From an uncultured Porphyromonadaceae bacterium (GTDB lineage Bacteria > Bacteroidota > Bacteroidia > Bacteroidales > Muribaculaceae): DNA of 60,931 nucleotides. Shown one piece after another: positions 52,229-60,286 of the stretch. Below the pieces are notes generated by a model, which did no database searches, had not been told where the DNA came from, and was given only the letters and a program-made list of their open reading frames with translations. Positions within the stretch are counted from its first letter, which is position 1. Each line of letters begins with the position of its first letter. The stretch covers positions 1-60,931 of the forward strand of contig CAMWRH010000009.1 of assembly GCA_947176605.1 (NCBI GenBank), written 5' to 3'. A program made the translations under genes and the position numbers.

Positions 52229-53629
52229 TCAGAGGGCGGCCTGGATGGTTTCGACGGCGCGGGCGATTTCGGGCACTACGGAGAGGCGCTCCTGCACGGC
52301 GGCTATGCCGTGAAGCACGGTGCCGTGCTGACGGTTGAGCTTGCGCCCTATCACGGTGCTCGACAGGCCGGTCAGTTTGTGCGTGAGGTACATCAGCACC
52401 TGGCGCGCATCGTTGATGTCGCGCATACGGTTCTTGGAGAAAAGGGCATCCGGATTGAGTTTGTAGTAGTCGGCTGTGGCCTCTACTATCATCTCGAAGT
52501 TTACGGGCTTCTTTTCTACAAGCTGGATGGTGTTCTTCATCACCTCGCGCGCCAGTTCGACTGTGATCGGGGCGTTGAGGCTGATGGAGCGTGTAAGCAC
52601 TCCGCGCACCACCCCTTCAATCTCGCGCACCGATGTCACCGCGTTGGCGGCTATATAATCCACCACATCCGGCGGGAGGTCGAGCCCGTCTTTCTTGGCC
52701 TTGAAGGTAAGTATCTTCTTGCGGAGCTCGGCATCCGGACGGGGCAGGCGCTCGGTCAGACCCCATTTGAATCGGTCGATCAGACGGTCGGCTATCCCGT
52801 CAAGTTCCATCGGCGGACGGTCGCAGGTGAATACGAGCTGCTTGCCGTTCTGATGAAGATGGTTGAATATCGGGAAGAGAGTCTCGGATGTCTTCACCAT
52901 GCCCGATATCTCCTGAAGGTCGTCGAGCAGGAGCACATCCATCTGCATGAACCAGTTGATAAACTGCGGCACCGTCTTTCGCATCACGGCCTGCGTGTAA
53001 AGATGCTGGAACTGACGCGAAGTCGTGTAGAGCACCTTCGCATTCGGATTCTGCTCCTTGACGCGAATGCCGATGGCCTGCACAAGGTGGGTCTTGCCTA
53101 TGCCCACATCTCCGTAGAGGAAGAAGGGGTTGAAGTCGTTGTTGCGCGGCTTTCCGGCTATGTTCTGGGCGATGGTGACAGCCAGGAGGTTGGACTGGCC
53201 GGTGCAGTAGTTCTCGAAATTGTAGTCTTTTTTGAGCTGGGAGTTGAATTTCGCTCCCGCAGTGGCCGACTGTGAGGCGGCGCTTACCGGAGTCTCTCCG
53301 TGGCGCTCGAGCTTGCTCTGTATCACGGCGCTGCCGCGCGACTCTCCGAGGGTCACCTTCGAGTCGGGATGCTCTGCCAGGATCTGCACCTCATAGAATA
53401 TCTGGAGCGGGCGGCCAAACACCTTCTTCAAGGCTGCATGAAGCAGATTGAGATAATTGGCCTCATACAGATCCACAAAATAACGGGAGGGGACCTGCAG
53501 GGTGATGCTGTCGGATTCCAGACGCACAGCACTCGTCTTGGCAAACCACGTGTTAAACCGTGTTTCGCCTACATTATCGAGTATGAAGCGGCAGCATTGC
53601 TGCCATTGCATCCGAAGTTCGTCAGTCAT
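52229..53629 (-). CDS. dnaA: Chromosomal replication initiator DnaA
   Basis: 466 residues. Domain I (1-85, CCRFILDNVGETRFNTWF), linker domain II (90-130), AAA+ domain III with Walker A GDVGIGKTHL, Walker B DVLLLDDLQEI and FNHLHQNGKQLVFTCDRPP, and DNA-binding domain IV. The domain IV signature reads RKLNRQHGTVLHG, where E. coli-type proteins have (G)KRDHTTVLHA; the Asp of the DH pair is Gln. I find no clear TTATNCACA boxes within the flanking intergenic DNA, so the origin may lie elsewhere. A terminator hairpin follows. Confidence 0.96.
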   Translation of the reverse strand: MTDELRMQWQQCCRFILDNVGETRFNTWFAKTSAVRLESDSITLQVPSRYFVDLYEANYLNLLHAALKKVFGRPLQIFYEVQILAEHPDSKVTLGESRGSAVIQSKLERHGETPVSAASQSATAGAKFNSQLKKDYNFENYCTGQSNLLAVTIAQNIAGKPRNNDFNPFFLYGDVGIGKTHLVQAIGIRVKEQNPNAKVLYTTSRQFQHLYTQAVMRKTVPQFINWFMQMDVLLLDDLQEISGMVKTSETLFPIFNHLHQNGKQLVFTCDRPPMELDGIADRLIDRFKWGLTERLPRPDAELRKKILTFKAKKDGLDLPPDVVDYIAANAVTSVREIEGVVRGVLTRSISLNAPITVELAREVMKNTIQLVEKKPVNFEMIVEATADYYKLNPDALFSKNRMRDINDARQVLMYLTHKLTGLSSTVIGRKLNRQHGTVLHGIAAVQERLSVVPEIARAVETIQAAL

Positions 53630-53947
53630 CGTTTCTTTGTTTTTGAGGGAGAATCCTATCCTACCCGGGGAGTAAATCAGCCTGTGTTCGGGAAGTCGCG
53701 ACGGATTGGGCCGCTCCTTTCACCATACAAAATAACAAATAAATTAGCGAAAAAAAAAGCGCAAAATAATTTGCACTTTTCCTTTTTTTCATAAGTCGCT
53801 AAACTTGGGGATTTTATATATCACCCCGACCTGATGCTTTTTTTTGAGGCCGATTGAAAATATGACAGTTCAACAACCTCATCTCTTTCGCGGTTCTTGC
53901 GATAAGATATCCTGCCGACACCGGCAGTACAGAGCCAATATACTAAG
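53630..53947. other. AT-rich region upstream of dnaA
   Basis: 318 bp without a gene. It contains an A9 run near 53750, the near-palindrome GCAAAATAATTTGC at about 53761, and the hairpin after the MCE gene. Only an imperfect -7 box is seen for dnaA. No DnaA-box cluster is visible. Confidence 0.6.
53912..53927 (-). terminator. Small hairpin after the MCE gene
   Basis: Stem CTGCCG / CGGCAG with a 4-nt loop, about 20 nt after the stop codon. Weak T content follows. Confidence 0.5.
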
Positions 53948-54859
53948 TTACAGCAGCTTGATTGATATGTAACGCTTCGGATTGCGCTTGATGTCGACTA
54001 TGAGCGAGTCGACATCGGCGGTCACGCGGTTGAGCTGGTTGTAGAGCTGCGGATCGGTGGTCAGACGCCCCAGTGTTGACTCGGGATTGTTGAGCTGCGC
54101 CGAGAATGCCTCAAGATTGGCCGTCACGCGCTCCACATTGGCCATCGTGGGCTGCAGCGGAAGCGAACGCAGGTCGGCCGAGAGGGCTGCCAGATTGTCG
54201 GCGATTGTATCCAGACGCACACTCGCATGGGAGGCGTTGCGCATGATGGCGGGCAACTGACCGTTGACGGCTCCGACGGCGGTGTTAAGGTTGCCGGAGG
54301 CGGCATAGAGATTGCCTGTGATGCCGTCGAGGCGCTGTATCGAACTGAGGAGCGCCGGATCGGCCACGAGCACGTTGAGGTTATACAGCAGAGAGTCGAC
54401 TTTCGGGATTATACCGGCCACTGCTGGGAGCACGTTCTCCTGAAGCGCCGTCATCATGTCGGCCGACTCCGTGGCGGGCAATACTCCACCCTGCGCCACT
54501 ACGCCGGGACCATTCCCCACCACCAGATTGATTATCGCGCCGCTCAGCAGTGTCGATCCGAGCTGGGCGGTAGTCCCTTCCGGCAGACGCAGCGAATTGT
54601 CGAGCGCGAGCACCACCTTCACCTTGTCGGGCTTGGCATAATCGATCGATACCTCCCTTACCAGACCTACCTTATAGCCGTTGAGCATCACCGGAGCCGA
54701 CTTCTCCAGACCGGCGGCGTTGCTGTAATACACCTCATATGAATTTGTGGGCTGGAAGATATTTATACCCTTCAGGTAGTCGATACCGATTATCAGCACT
54801 GCTATGGCCAGAATGACCGACAGTCCGATTATAAACTCTTTGCCTAATTTCTTTTTCAT
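53948..54859 (-). CDS. MlaD/MCE-family lipid transport protein
   Basis: 303 residues. One N-terminal membrane helix (10-28, FIIGLSVILAIAVLIIGIDYL), then the MCE domain (35-120) with YYSNAAGLEKSAPVMLNGYKVG and LLSGAIINLVVG. A long helical C-terminal region (130-290) of the kind that forms a tunnel in hexameric MCE proteins, rich in NLxAL spacing. It should carry phospholipids across the periplasm. No ATPase or permease partner is in the window. It follows the amidase gene after 64 bp and is probably cotranscribed. Confidence 0.92.
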   Translation of the reverse strand: MKKKLGKEFIIGLSVILAIAVLIIGIDYLKGINIFQPTNSYEVYYSNAAGLEKSAPVMLNGYKVGLVREVSIDYAKPDKVKVVLALDNSLRLPEGTTAQLGSTLLSGAIINLVVGNGPGVVAQGGVLPATESADMMTALQENVLPAVAGIIPKVDSLLYNLNVLVADPALLSSIQRLDGITGNLYAASGNLNTAVGAVNGQLPAIMRNASHASVRLDTIADNLAALSADLRSLPLQPTMANVERVTANLEAFSAQLNNPESTLGRLTTDPQLYNQLNRVTADVDSLIVDIKRNPKRYISIKLL

Positions 54860-54923
54860 ACTATAAATCCCAATATGTAAGTTTTATCTGAAAAGTATTT
54901 CCGGGGTTCTGCGTCGCCCCGCG

Positions 54924-56378
54924 TCAGCGGCTGCTTTTAAGCGATTTGCGTTTTGCGGCATGGGCGGCTTTTGCGGTCTCGTCATCGACACGCTTTTTGT
55001 CGGCTTTTTCACGTGCGGATATCTTGTTGACCTCTGCCACCCACTGGCGCTTATCGCGGCCGTTGGCCTGTTTTTTATTATTGTTCTTCTGGTTGTCTTT
55101 CTTACTTTTTTTAGCATCCTTGCCGGCGGCCTGCTGCTGGGTGGCCGTCTCGGCGGCCACGGGGGAGCTGAAATCCACAGGGGCATCGGCAGTGGCCACT
55201 TCCGTAAGTTCCTCGGCCACGAGGATATGATTCACCGAGAGGTCGCGGGCTTCCGAGGCGCTGCGTGCCGTGGCCGAACGGCGGCGGCGTCCGTCGGCCG
55301 CATGGCGGGCACGGCGCTGGTTGGTCGTGGCTTTAAGATTGGTATGGCTCATATCCTTTTCGTCGGTCACCAAGGCTCGCGTAGCCACTGCTGCCACATC
55401 GGTGGCACCCGTCGGATAAGCCGATGTCACGGCGTAATCCGATGCATCCATGCTCTGCGCCGAGGCCGTGGCAGGCGCGTGGTCAGTCACGCCGGCCCGT
55501 ACGGCTCCGGCAAAGCCGCTTCCGGAAGTCTCGCCCGACTTCCCGGCACGCGCCATCATCCGCTGCTTCTGCATGAAATTCTGTTCGTAGGTCTTTACGG
55601 CTTCAAACAGGGCTTCGGCAAGCTTGTCGACACCGCTTTTCGATCCCATGAATTTTGCCGACTCCGGATTGCAGATGAAGTCGAGCTCCACCAGGGCGGA
55701 AGGCATCGATGTGGCCCAAAGCACCCAGAATCCGGCCTGATGCACGCCACGGTCCTTACGCCCGGCGATCTTCACGAGGTTCTCCTGTGCGCTTTTGGCG
55801 AAGCGGTGGCTCTGGGCGAGGTTCTGCTTGGCGGCCATCTCAAAGATGATGTATGATTCCACCTTGTTGGGGTCGAAGCCGGAATATTTCTGCTCGTAAC
55901 CGTTCTCAAGCTCTATGACGGAGTTCTCGCGCTTGGCCACGGCGAGGTTGGCCTCATCCTTATGGCTTCCCTGGGTGTAGACGGTGGCGCCTGCCACTGT
56001 GCGGCGGTTCTTGTTCTTGGCATCCACCGAATTTGTGTGGATGGATATGAAGAGGTCGCCTTTGGCCTTATTGGCTATGTCGGCACGCCCCTGAAGGGAT
56101 ACGAATGTGTCGTCGTCGCGGGTGTACACCACTTTCGTATTCTTCAGTTTCTTCTTTATCAGTTCGCCGAGACGCAATGCCACAGCGAGATTGATATCCT
56201 TCTCTTTCACACCGTTGTCGATTGCGCCATGGTCCTTGCCGCCATGTCCGGCATCGAGCACTACGACGAAGTCTTTCGTCTGTGCCGCAAGCGCGCCGGC
56301 CGGGAGCCCCGCCACCATCAGTATGGCGAGCACCAGACCCAGCACGACTGTATAGAATCTGTTGCGAGTTATATTCAT
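54924..56378 (-). CDS. N-acetylmuramoyl-L-alanine amidase with Lys-rich tail
   Basis: 484 residues. Signal peptide 1-32 (ALA-A type cleavage). Amidase_3 domain (35-270) with zinc ligands in LDAGHGGKDHG, SIHTNS, and the catalytic Glu in PSALVELDFICN; it splits cell-wall stem peptides from glycan. The remaining 200 residues are disordered: Ala/Thr-rich, then RRARHAADGRRRRSATARS, and a Lys/Gln/Asn-rich end (SKKDNQKNNNKKQANGRDKR). It heads a unit with the MCE gene. The tail might bind wall polymers or outer-membrane lipid (inference). Confidence 0.93.
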   Translation of the reverse strand: MNITRNRFYTVVLGLVLAILMVAGLPAGALAAQTKDFVVVLDAGHGGKDHGAIDNGVKEKDINLAVALRLGELIKKKLKNTKVVYTRDDDTFVSLQGRADIANKAKGDLFISIHTNSVDAKNKNRRTVAGATVYTQGSHKDEANLAVAKRENSVIELENGYEQKYSGFDPNKVESYIIFEMAAKQNLAQSHRFAKSAQENLVKIAGRKDRGVHQAGFWVLWATSMPSALVELDFICNPESAKFMGSKSGVDKLAEALFEAVKTYEQNFMQKQRMMARAGKSGETSGSGFAGAVRAGVTDHAPATASAQSMDASDYAVTSAYPTGATDVAAVATRALVTDEKDMSHTNLKATTNQRRARHAADGRRRRSATARSASEARDLSVNHILVAEELTEVATADAPVDFSSPVAAETATQQQAAGKDAKKSKKDNQKNNNKKQANGRDKRQWVAEVNKISAREKADKKRVDDETAKAAHAAKRKSLKSSR

Positions 56379-56407
56379 TACCGTAAGTGCCTTTTTGGCA
56401 CGTTTTG

Positions 56408-56415
56408 CAAAGTTA
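56408..56415 (-). promoter_or_regulatory. -7 box for the amidase-MCE unit
   Basis: On minus: TAACTTTG followed by C, a full -7 match, about 30 nt upstream of the ATG. No clear -33 TTTG. Confidence 0.45.
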
Positions 56416-56589
56416 GCAATTTATCTCCTAACATCCATCCATTTCCTTTAAAAATTAACCCTCTTCACCCGTAGAACGATGATACTGCCCCTACCCGCGC
56501 CCCTCCCCCGCGCTACCGTGCGGCACAGCTCTCTGCACAAAATCCTCTTCCTTCCCTCAATATCGCGGCTGTAGCGACGTTGATGAGAT

Positions 56590-57084
56590 ATGAAGGATTT
56601 TGCAGCAATTGATTTCGAGACGGCCAACCGTCACTCATGCAGCATATGCAGCATAGGGATCGTCGTGGTGCGCGATGGCCGGATTACCAACCGTTTTTAC
56701 CGCCTGGTGCATCCCGTCCCTAATTATTACAGTCCGGCCAACATATCGGTTCACGGCATTCACCCGGAAGATACGGAAGCGGCCGATACTTTTCCCGAAG
56801 TATGGGCAGAAGCCATACAGCTTATCGAGGGGCTGCCGCTTGTGGCGCATTGGAGCCGTTTCGACGAAGGATGTCTCCGGGCGGCCTATCAGCGGTTTGA
56901 AATGCCCTACCCCGAATTTGAATTTCATTGCACCTGCATGGCTTCGCGGCGCACATTCGGCCGCATGCTCCCGAATCACAAGCTCCCCACCGTGGCACGC
57001 CAGTGCGGCTTCAATCTCGAGAGCCATCACCACGCTCTGGCCGATGCAGAAGCCTGCGCGGCGATTGCCATGAAGATATTGTGA
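56590..57084 (+). CDS. DEDDh 3'-5' exonuclease (DNA polymerase III epsilon-like)
   Basis: 164 residues, exonuclease domain only. Motif I IDFETA (D8, E10), motif II AHWSRFDEGCL, and motif III HHALADAEA with the His and final Asp. HGIHPEDT is typical of the family. Probably a repair or RNA-processing nuclease; without other domains it is not the polymerase subunit for certain. The methyltransferase gene starts 3 nt after its stop, so they are coupled. Confidence 0.92.
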   Translation: MKDFAAIDFETANRHSCSICSIGIVVVRDGRITNRFYRLVHPVPNYYSPANISVHGIHPEDTEAADTFPEVWAEAIQLIEGLPLVAHWSRFDEGCLRAAYQRFEMPYPEFEFHCTCMASRRTFGRMLPNHKLPTVARQCGFNLESHHHALADAEACAAIAMKIL

Positions 57085-57087
57085 CAT

Positions 57088-58392
57088 ATGATTTCCAGCA
57101 CCATGCCAGCCAACGTAATGCCACCACTCGATGCCACCTTTGTATCACGGCATCTCAAGGATGATCCGCAGGCGCTTCGCCTGAAATTCTGCAGCGGCCG
57201 CGACCTCTCTCCGGAGCGGCGCGAGGCTCTGGAGTTTGCCATAACGCAGATCGAGTGCCGCAGGCGCTTTGCCCAGAAGTTCCGCACGCTTCTTTCCGAC
57301 TGCCCGGATTTTCTGTTTGCCTCCCAGCTGGCCGGCGAACAGGCATCTCACCTCTGGGTGAGCCGTCTGCACGCGGTGCTTGCTGAGCGCTACCGCTCGG
57401 GGCAGGCACGGCAGTATGCGCTTTTCGACATGACCGCCGGTCTGGGGATAGATTTCATGTGCATCGCGGCCGCTCTTTGCCCCGATCATGGCAGCGGTGC
57501 GCTTGCAGCCGATATCGACCCGCTGAAGGCTGAAGTGCTGCGGCATAATCTCGGCGCACTCGGTCTTGAAAAGGCCGAAGTGCTCTATGAAGACTCTATG
57601 CAGCAGCTCCGCTCCATGCCTGAGCGTAGTGTGGAGATACTCTTTGCCGACCCGGCCAGGCGCGGCGAGGCCGACCGGCGGATCTACGACCCGGCCGACT
57701 GTCTGCCCGATGTCACCGGCCAATGGCCGGTGCTGCTCGCCAAGGCCGACACGGTGATCATCAAGAATTCGCCGATGATTGATGTGGATAAGGCGCTGTC
57801 GCTTTTCCCGGGCACTGTGCGTGTCGTGATCGTAAGCGTGCGCAATGAGTGCAAGGAGGTGCTGGTGGTGGCCCGTGACGGTGCGGAGTTCGAAGGTATC
57901 GATGCGATCAATATTCTCGACGACCCCTCTTCGGGATATCCGTCGGCTGTGCAATGGGTCAGCATCCCGGATTCCGAGCGCAAGGCTGTGGAGGGGATAC
58001 CGCTTGTGGATTCGCCGCAGTGGCTCGCCGGGCGCATCGCCTCCGATGGCGGCATATGGCTCTACGAGCCTAACTCTTCGCTTATGAAATGCCATCCGTG
58101 GCAGTATCTGGCCGAACGGTATCCGGGATTGATAAAGGCTTCACCCAACTGCCATATCTGGTTTTCCACCATCCATTATCCCGATTTCCCGGGGCGTGCG
58201 CTGCGTGTCACATCCATACCCGCCGGGAAGAATCCGCTTCGCGGCGAGCGGCTGAATATCGTAAGCCGCAACCATCCCCTCTCCCCCGATGCGATAGCCC
58301 GCAAGTACCGCATCACGCCGGGGGGCACGGGGTTTCTCTACGCCCTGACTGCCGGTGCCCAGGAATCTCCGCTAATGCTCCGCACCCTCTGA
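57088..58392 (+). CDS. SAM-dependent methyltransferase with THUMP-like domain
   Basis: 434 residues. The N-terminal helical part starts with FVSRHLKDDPQALRL; the Rossmann methyltransferase centre has FDMTAGLGIDFMCIAAAL (SAM loop), ADIDPLKAEVLRHNLGALGL, and LFADPARRG with KNSPMID. The C-terminal third is the ferredoxin/THUMP-like RNA-binding region found in PG_1098-type proteins (ARKYRITPGGTGFLYALT). Likely an RNA methyltransferase; the target is unknown. Coupled to the exonuclease gene. Confidence 0.88.
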   Translation: MISSTMPANVMPPLDATFVSRHLKDDPQALRLKFCSGRDLSPERREALEFAITQIECRRRFAQKFRTLLSDCPDFLFASQLAGEQASHLWVSRLHAVLAERYRSGQARQYALFDMTAGLGIDFMCIAAALCPDHGSGALAADIDPLKAEVLRHNLGALGLEKAEVLYEDSMQQLRSMPERSVEILFADPARRGEADRRIYDPADCLPDVTGQWPVLLAKADTVIIKNSPMIDVDKALSLFPGTVRVVIVSVRNECKEVLVVARDGAEFEGIDAINILDDPSSGYPSAVQWVSIPDSERKAVEGIPLVDSPQWLAGRIASDGGIWLYEPNSSLMKCHPWQYLAERYPGLIKASPNCHIWFSTIHYPDFPGRALRVTSIPAGKNPLRGERLNIVSRNHPLSPDAIARKYRITPGGTGFLYALTAGAQESPLMLRTL

Positions 58393-58433
58393 TGAGAATC
58401 ATTACCGGGGCATTATAGGGAGGTATGATACAG

Positions 58434-58486
58434 CAGACTCCGGCTTCCCGCCGGTGCTTTCATGCACCTTGGGGAGCCGGAGTCTG
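58434..58486. terminator. Large bidirectional hairpin
   Basis: 16-bp stem CAGACTCCGGCTTCCC / GGGGAGCCGGAGTCTG with one T-G wobble, and an inner GGTGC / GCACC stem. It lies between the convergent methyltransferase and porin genes. Confidence 0.8.
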
Positions 58487-58526
58487 TGTGTGTTTATGTG
58501 TGTATGTAATTCGAAGCGATACAGCC

Positions 58527-60179
58527 TCAGAACTTGTATCCGAGCGAGAGCACCACCTGATTGGAGGTGAAGCTGACGCTTGCCTTGGGAGCCTGGATAT
58601 TGCTTACGGCATCCGAGTCGAAGGCGTGCCATGTGGCCGACTGCTGCTTGTGCACGTAGGCCAGGTCGGCATAGAATCCGCCTGTGCGGTAGCCCAGTCC
58701 TGCGGTGTAGTAGTTGGTGGAGTTGTCAAACCGGAACTCGGGCATCGTGCCGGCGGTGTTGATGGCCAGATGGCCGTCGGAGGCCGCCTCACGCACCGGT
58801 GACGAGACATTGCTGTAGCCCGCACGGACGCTGAACTTCGGAGTCACGCGGAATTCCGCGCCGACACGGAATGTGTTCTGATTCCTGTAATAGTCCTTGA
58901 TGTCGTTGTTGACCTCATCGTATGAATTGTATGTCGGGGTGTAGGTATATCCCCATCCGTAACTGTAATCATACATATATGAGGGATCCTTGAAATGCAT
59001 ACGCGAGGTCTGCGTCCATTCGTAGTCGGCGGAGATTATGAGGTTGCTGCCTATAACTCCGGCTGCCGATACGATCATGTGCCAGGGGGAGCGGTAGCGC
59101 AGTTCGTTGTAGCCGGGGATGCCGCCGTTGGTATCCTGTCCGTAGTAGGGACCGCCGTCGTAGCTGTAGTCGGTAGAGGCCGTAAACTGCTCGCTGATAT
59201 TGTAATAGGTCGGTGTATGGAAGGCGAAGCCCACACGGAACTCCTGTATCGGGCGGAATATCAGACCGAGTTTGTAGGCGAATCCGGTGCCGTTGACCTT
59301 ATACCAGTTGCGCAGCGACCAGTCGGAAGAGGTCTGTTCCAGTCCCTGGTCGCTCATGACGTAGGCATTGTCCATCTGCTCCTGGTAGTATGACGACATG
59401 TTGTAGTTGAGATTCGTTATGTCGAAGTCCATGCCCCAGAAGAGCACATTGCCGAAGTTGCCGCCGAAGGCGATGTTGAATGAGTCTATGCCGCCGCTCT
59501 CGGTCACTCCGTAGGTGGCGGTGCCTGTGGTGCCCTGTCCGAACTGACCTGTCCAGTTCGGGCTGTCGGCATCACCCTCGGGATTGATCAGGTATGAGTC
59601 ATAACCCAATATCGCTATCCAGGGAGCGGGATACCCGCCGTCGTTGGGGTTGTAGGGGTCGTAGGTATGGGTGGTGGTGACGTCGCCTACTGTCAGACCG
59701 TTGGAGTTGGCCACGCCGGCCATCCAGTTTGACATGGAGGTCTGCAGTGCGCCCAGTCCGCCGCCGTAGGAGCGGTTGAAGGCAGCGGTCTTATTGTAGG
59801 TGAAGCCGAAATTCAGGTTGGGCACCGCTTTGCTCGGCAGGCGAAGAGTCAGCACTCCGCCGATATTGTTGAGCAGGAATTTCGTCTGGTCGGTGCGGAA
59901 TGAACCTCCGGCAGATTCGGAATTGGCCGACTGGCAGTCGAGGTCGAAGGTGATCCCTATCTCATTGCTGCGGTATACGCCGATACCGGCGGGATTCTGC
60001 GAGATTGTGGTCAGGTCGCCCCCTAATGCGCCGAAGGCGCCACCCATTGACATGAATCGGGCTGTCCCTTTCATGTCCTGCTGCGTGAGGCGCATCGCGT
60101 CTATGGCGCTCTGAGCCATCAGAGGGGTGAGCGAGCCGGTGGAGAGTGCGAGTGAAATCAGGTAAAACTTATAGTTCAT
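58527..60179 (-). CDS. OmpP1/FadL-family outer-membrane channel
   Basis: 550 residues. Signal peptide 1-22 (MAQ-S). It begins with AIDAMRLTQQDMKGTARFMSMGGAFGALGGD and ISQNPAGIGVYR, the N-terminal hatch and family motif, continues as alternating aromatic beta strands, and ends with a C-terminal Phe (LSLGYKF) as expected for a BAM-inserted barrel. It would take up hydrophobic compounds. Extracellular loops are rich in Tyr, Gly and Asn. Confidence 0.92.
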   Translation of the reverse strand: MNYKFYLISLALSTGSLTPLMAQSAIDAMRLTQQDMKGTARFMSMGGAFGALGGDLTTISQNPAGIGVYRSNEIGITFDLDCQSANSESAGGSFRTDQTKFLLNNIGGVLTLRLPSKAVPNLNFGFTYNKTAAFNRSYGGGLGALQTSMSNWMAGVANSNGLTVGDVTTTHTYDPYNPNDGGYPAPWIAILGYDSYLINPEGDADSPNWTGQFGQGTTGTATYGVTESGGIDSFNIAFGGNFGNVLFWGMDFDITNLNYNMSSYYQEQMDNAYVMSDQGLEQTSSDWSLRNWYKVNGTGFAYKLGLIFRPIQEFRVGFAFHTPTYYNISEQFTASTDYSYDGGPYYGQDTNGGIPGYNELRYRSPWHMIVSAAGVIGSNLIISADYEWTQTSRMHFKDPSYMYDYSYGWGYTYTPTYNSYDEVNNDIKDYYRNQNTFRVGAEFRVTPKFSVRAGYSNVSSPVREAASDGHLAINTAGTMPEFRFDNSTNYYTAGLGYRTGGFYADLAYVHKQQSATWHAFDSDAVSNIQAPKASVSFTSNQVVLSLGYKF

Positions 60180-60201
60180 AAGTGTCTCTTTTTAATAATA
60201 T

Positions 60202-60239
60202 ACCGGTGCCGTCGGGGATACGTCTCCGGCGGCACCGGT
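60202..60239 (-). terminator. Hairpin between the low-complexity gene and the porin gene
   Basis: Stem ACCGGTGCCG / CGGCACCGGT, continuing inward through a T-G wobble to CGG/CCG. No T-run on minus. It may terminate or stabilise the upstream transcript. Confidence 0.6.
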
Positions 60240-60286
60240 GTAAGAGTTGTCAGAATCTAATCTAATGGAGAGGAGAGGGATTCCGG

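Noticed and set aside
53630..53947. Origin of replication beside dnaA
   Set aside because: AT-rich, but no repeated DnaA-box-like 9-mers are visible.
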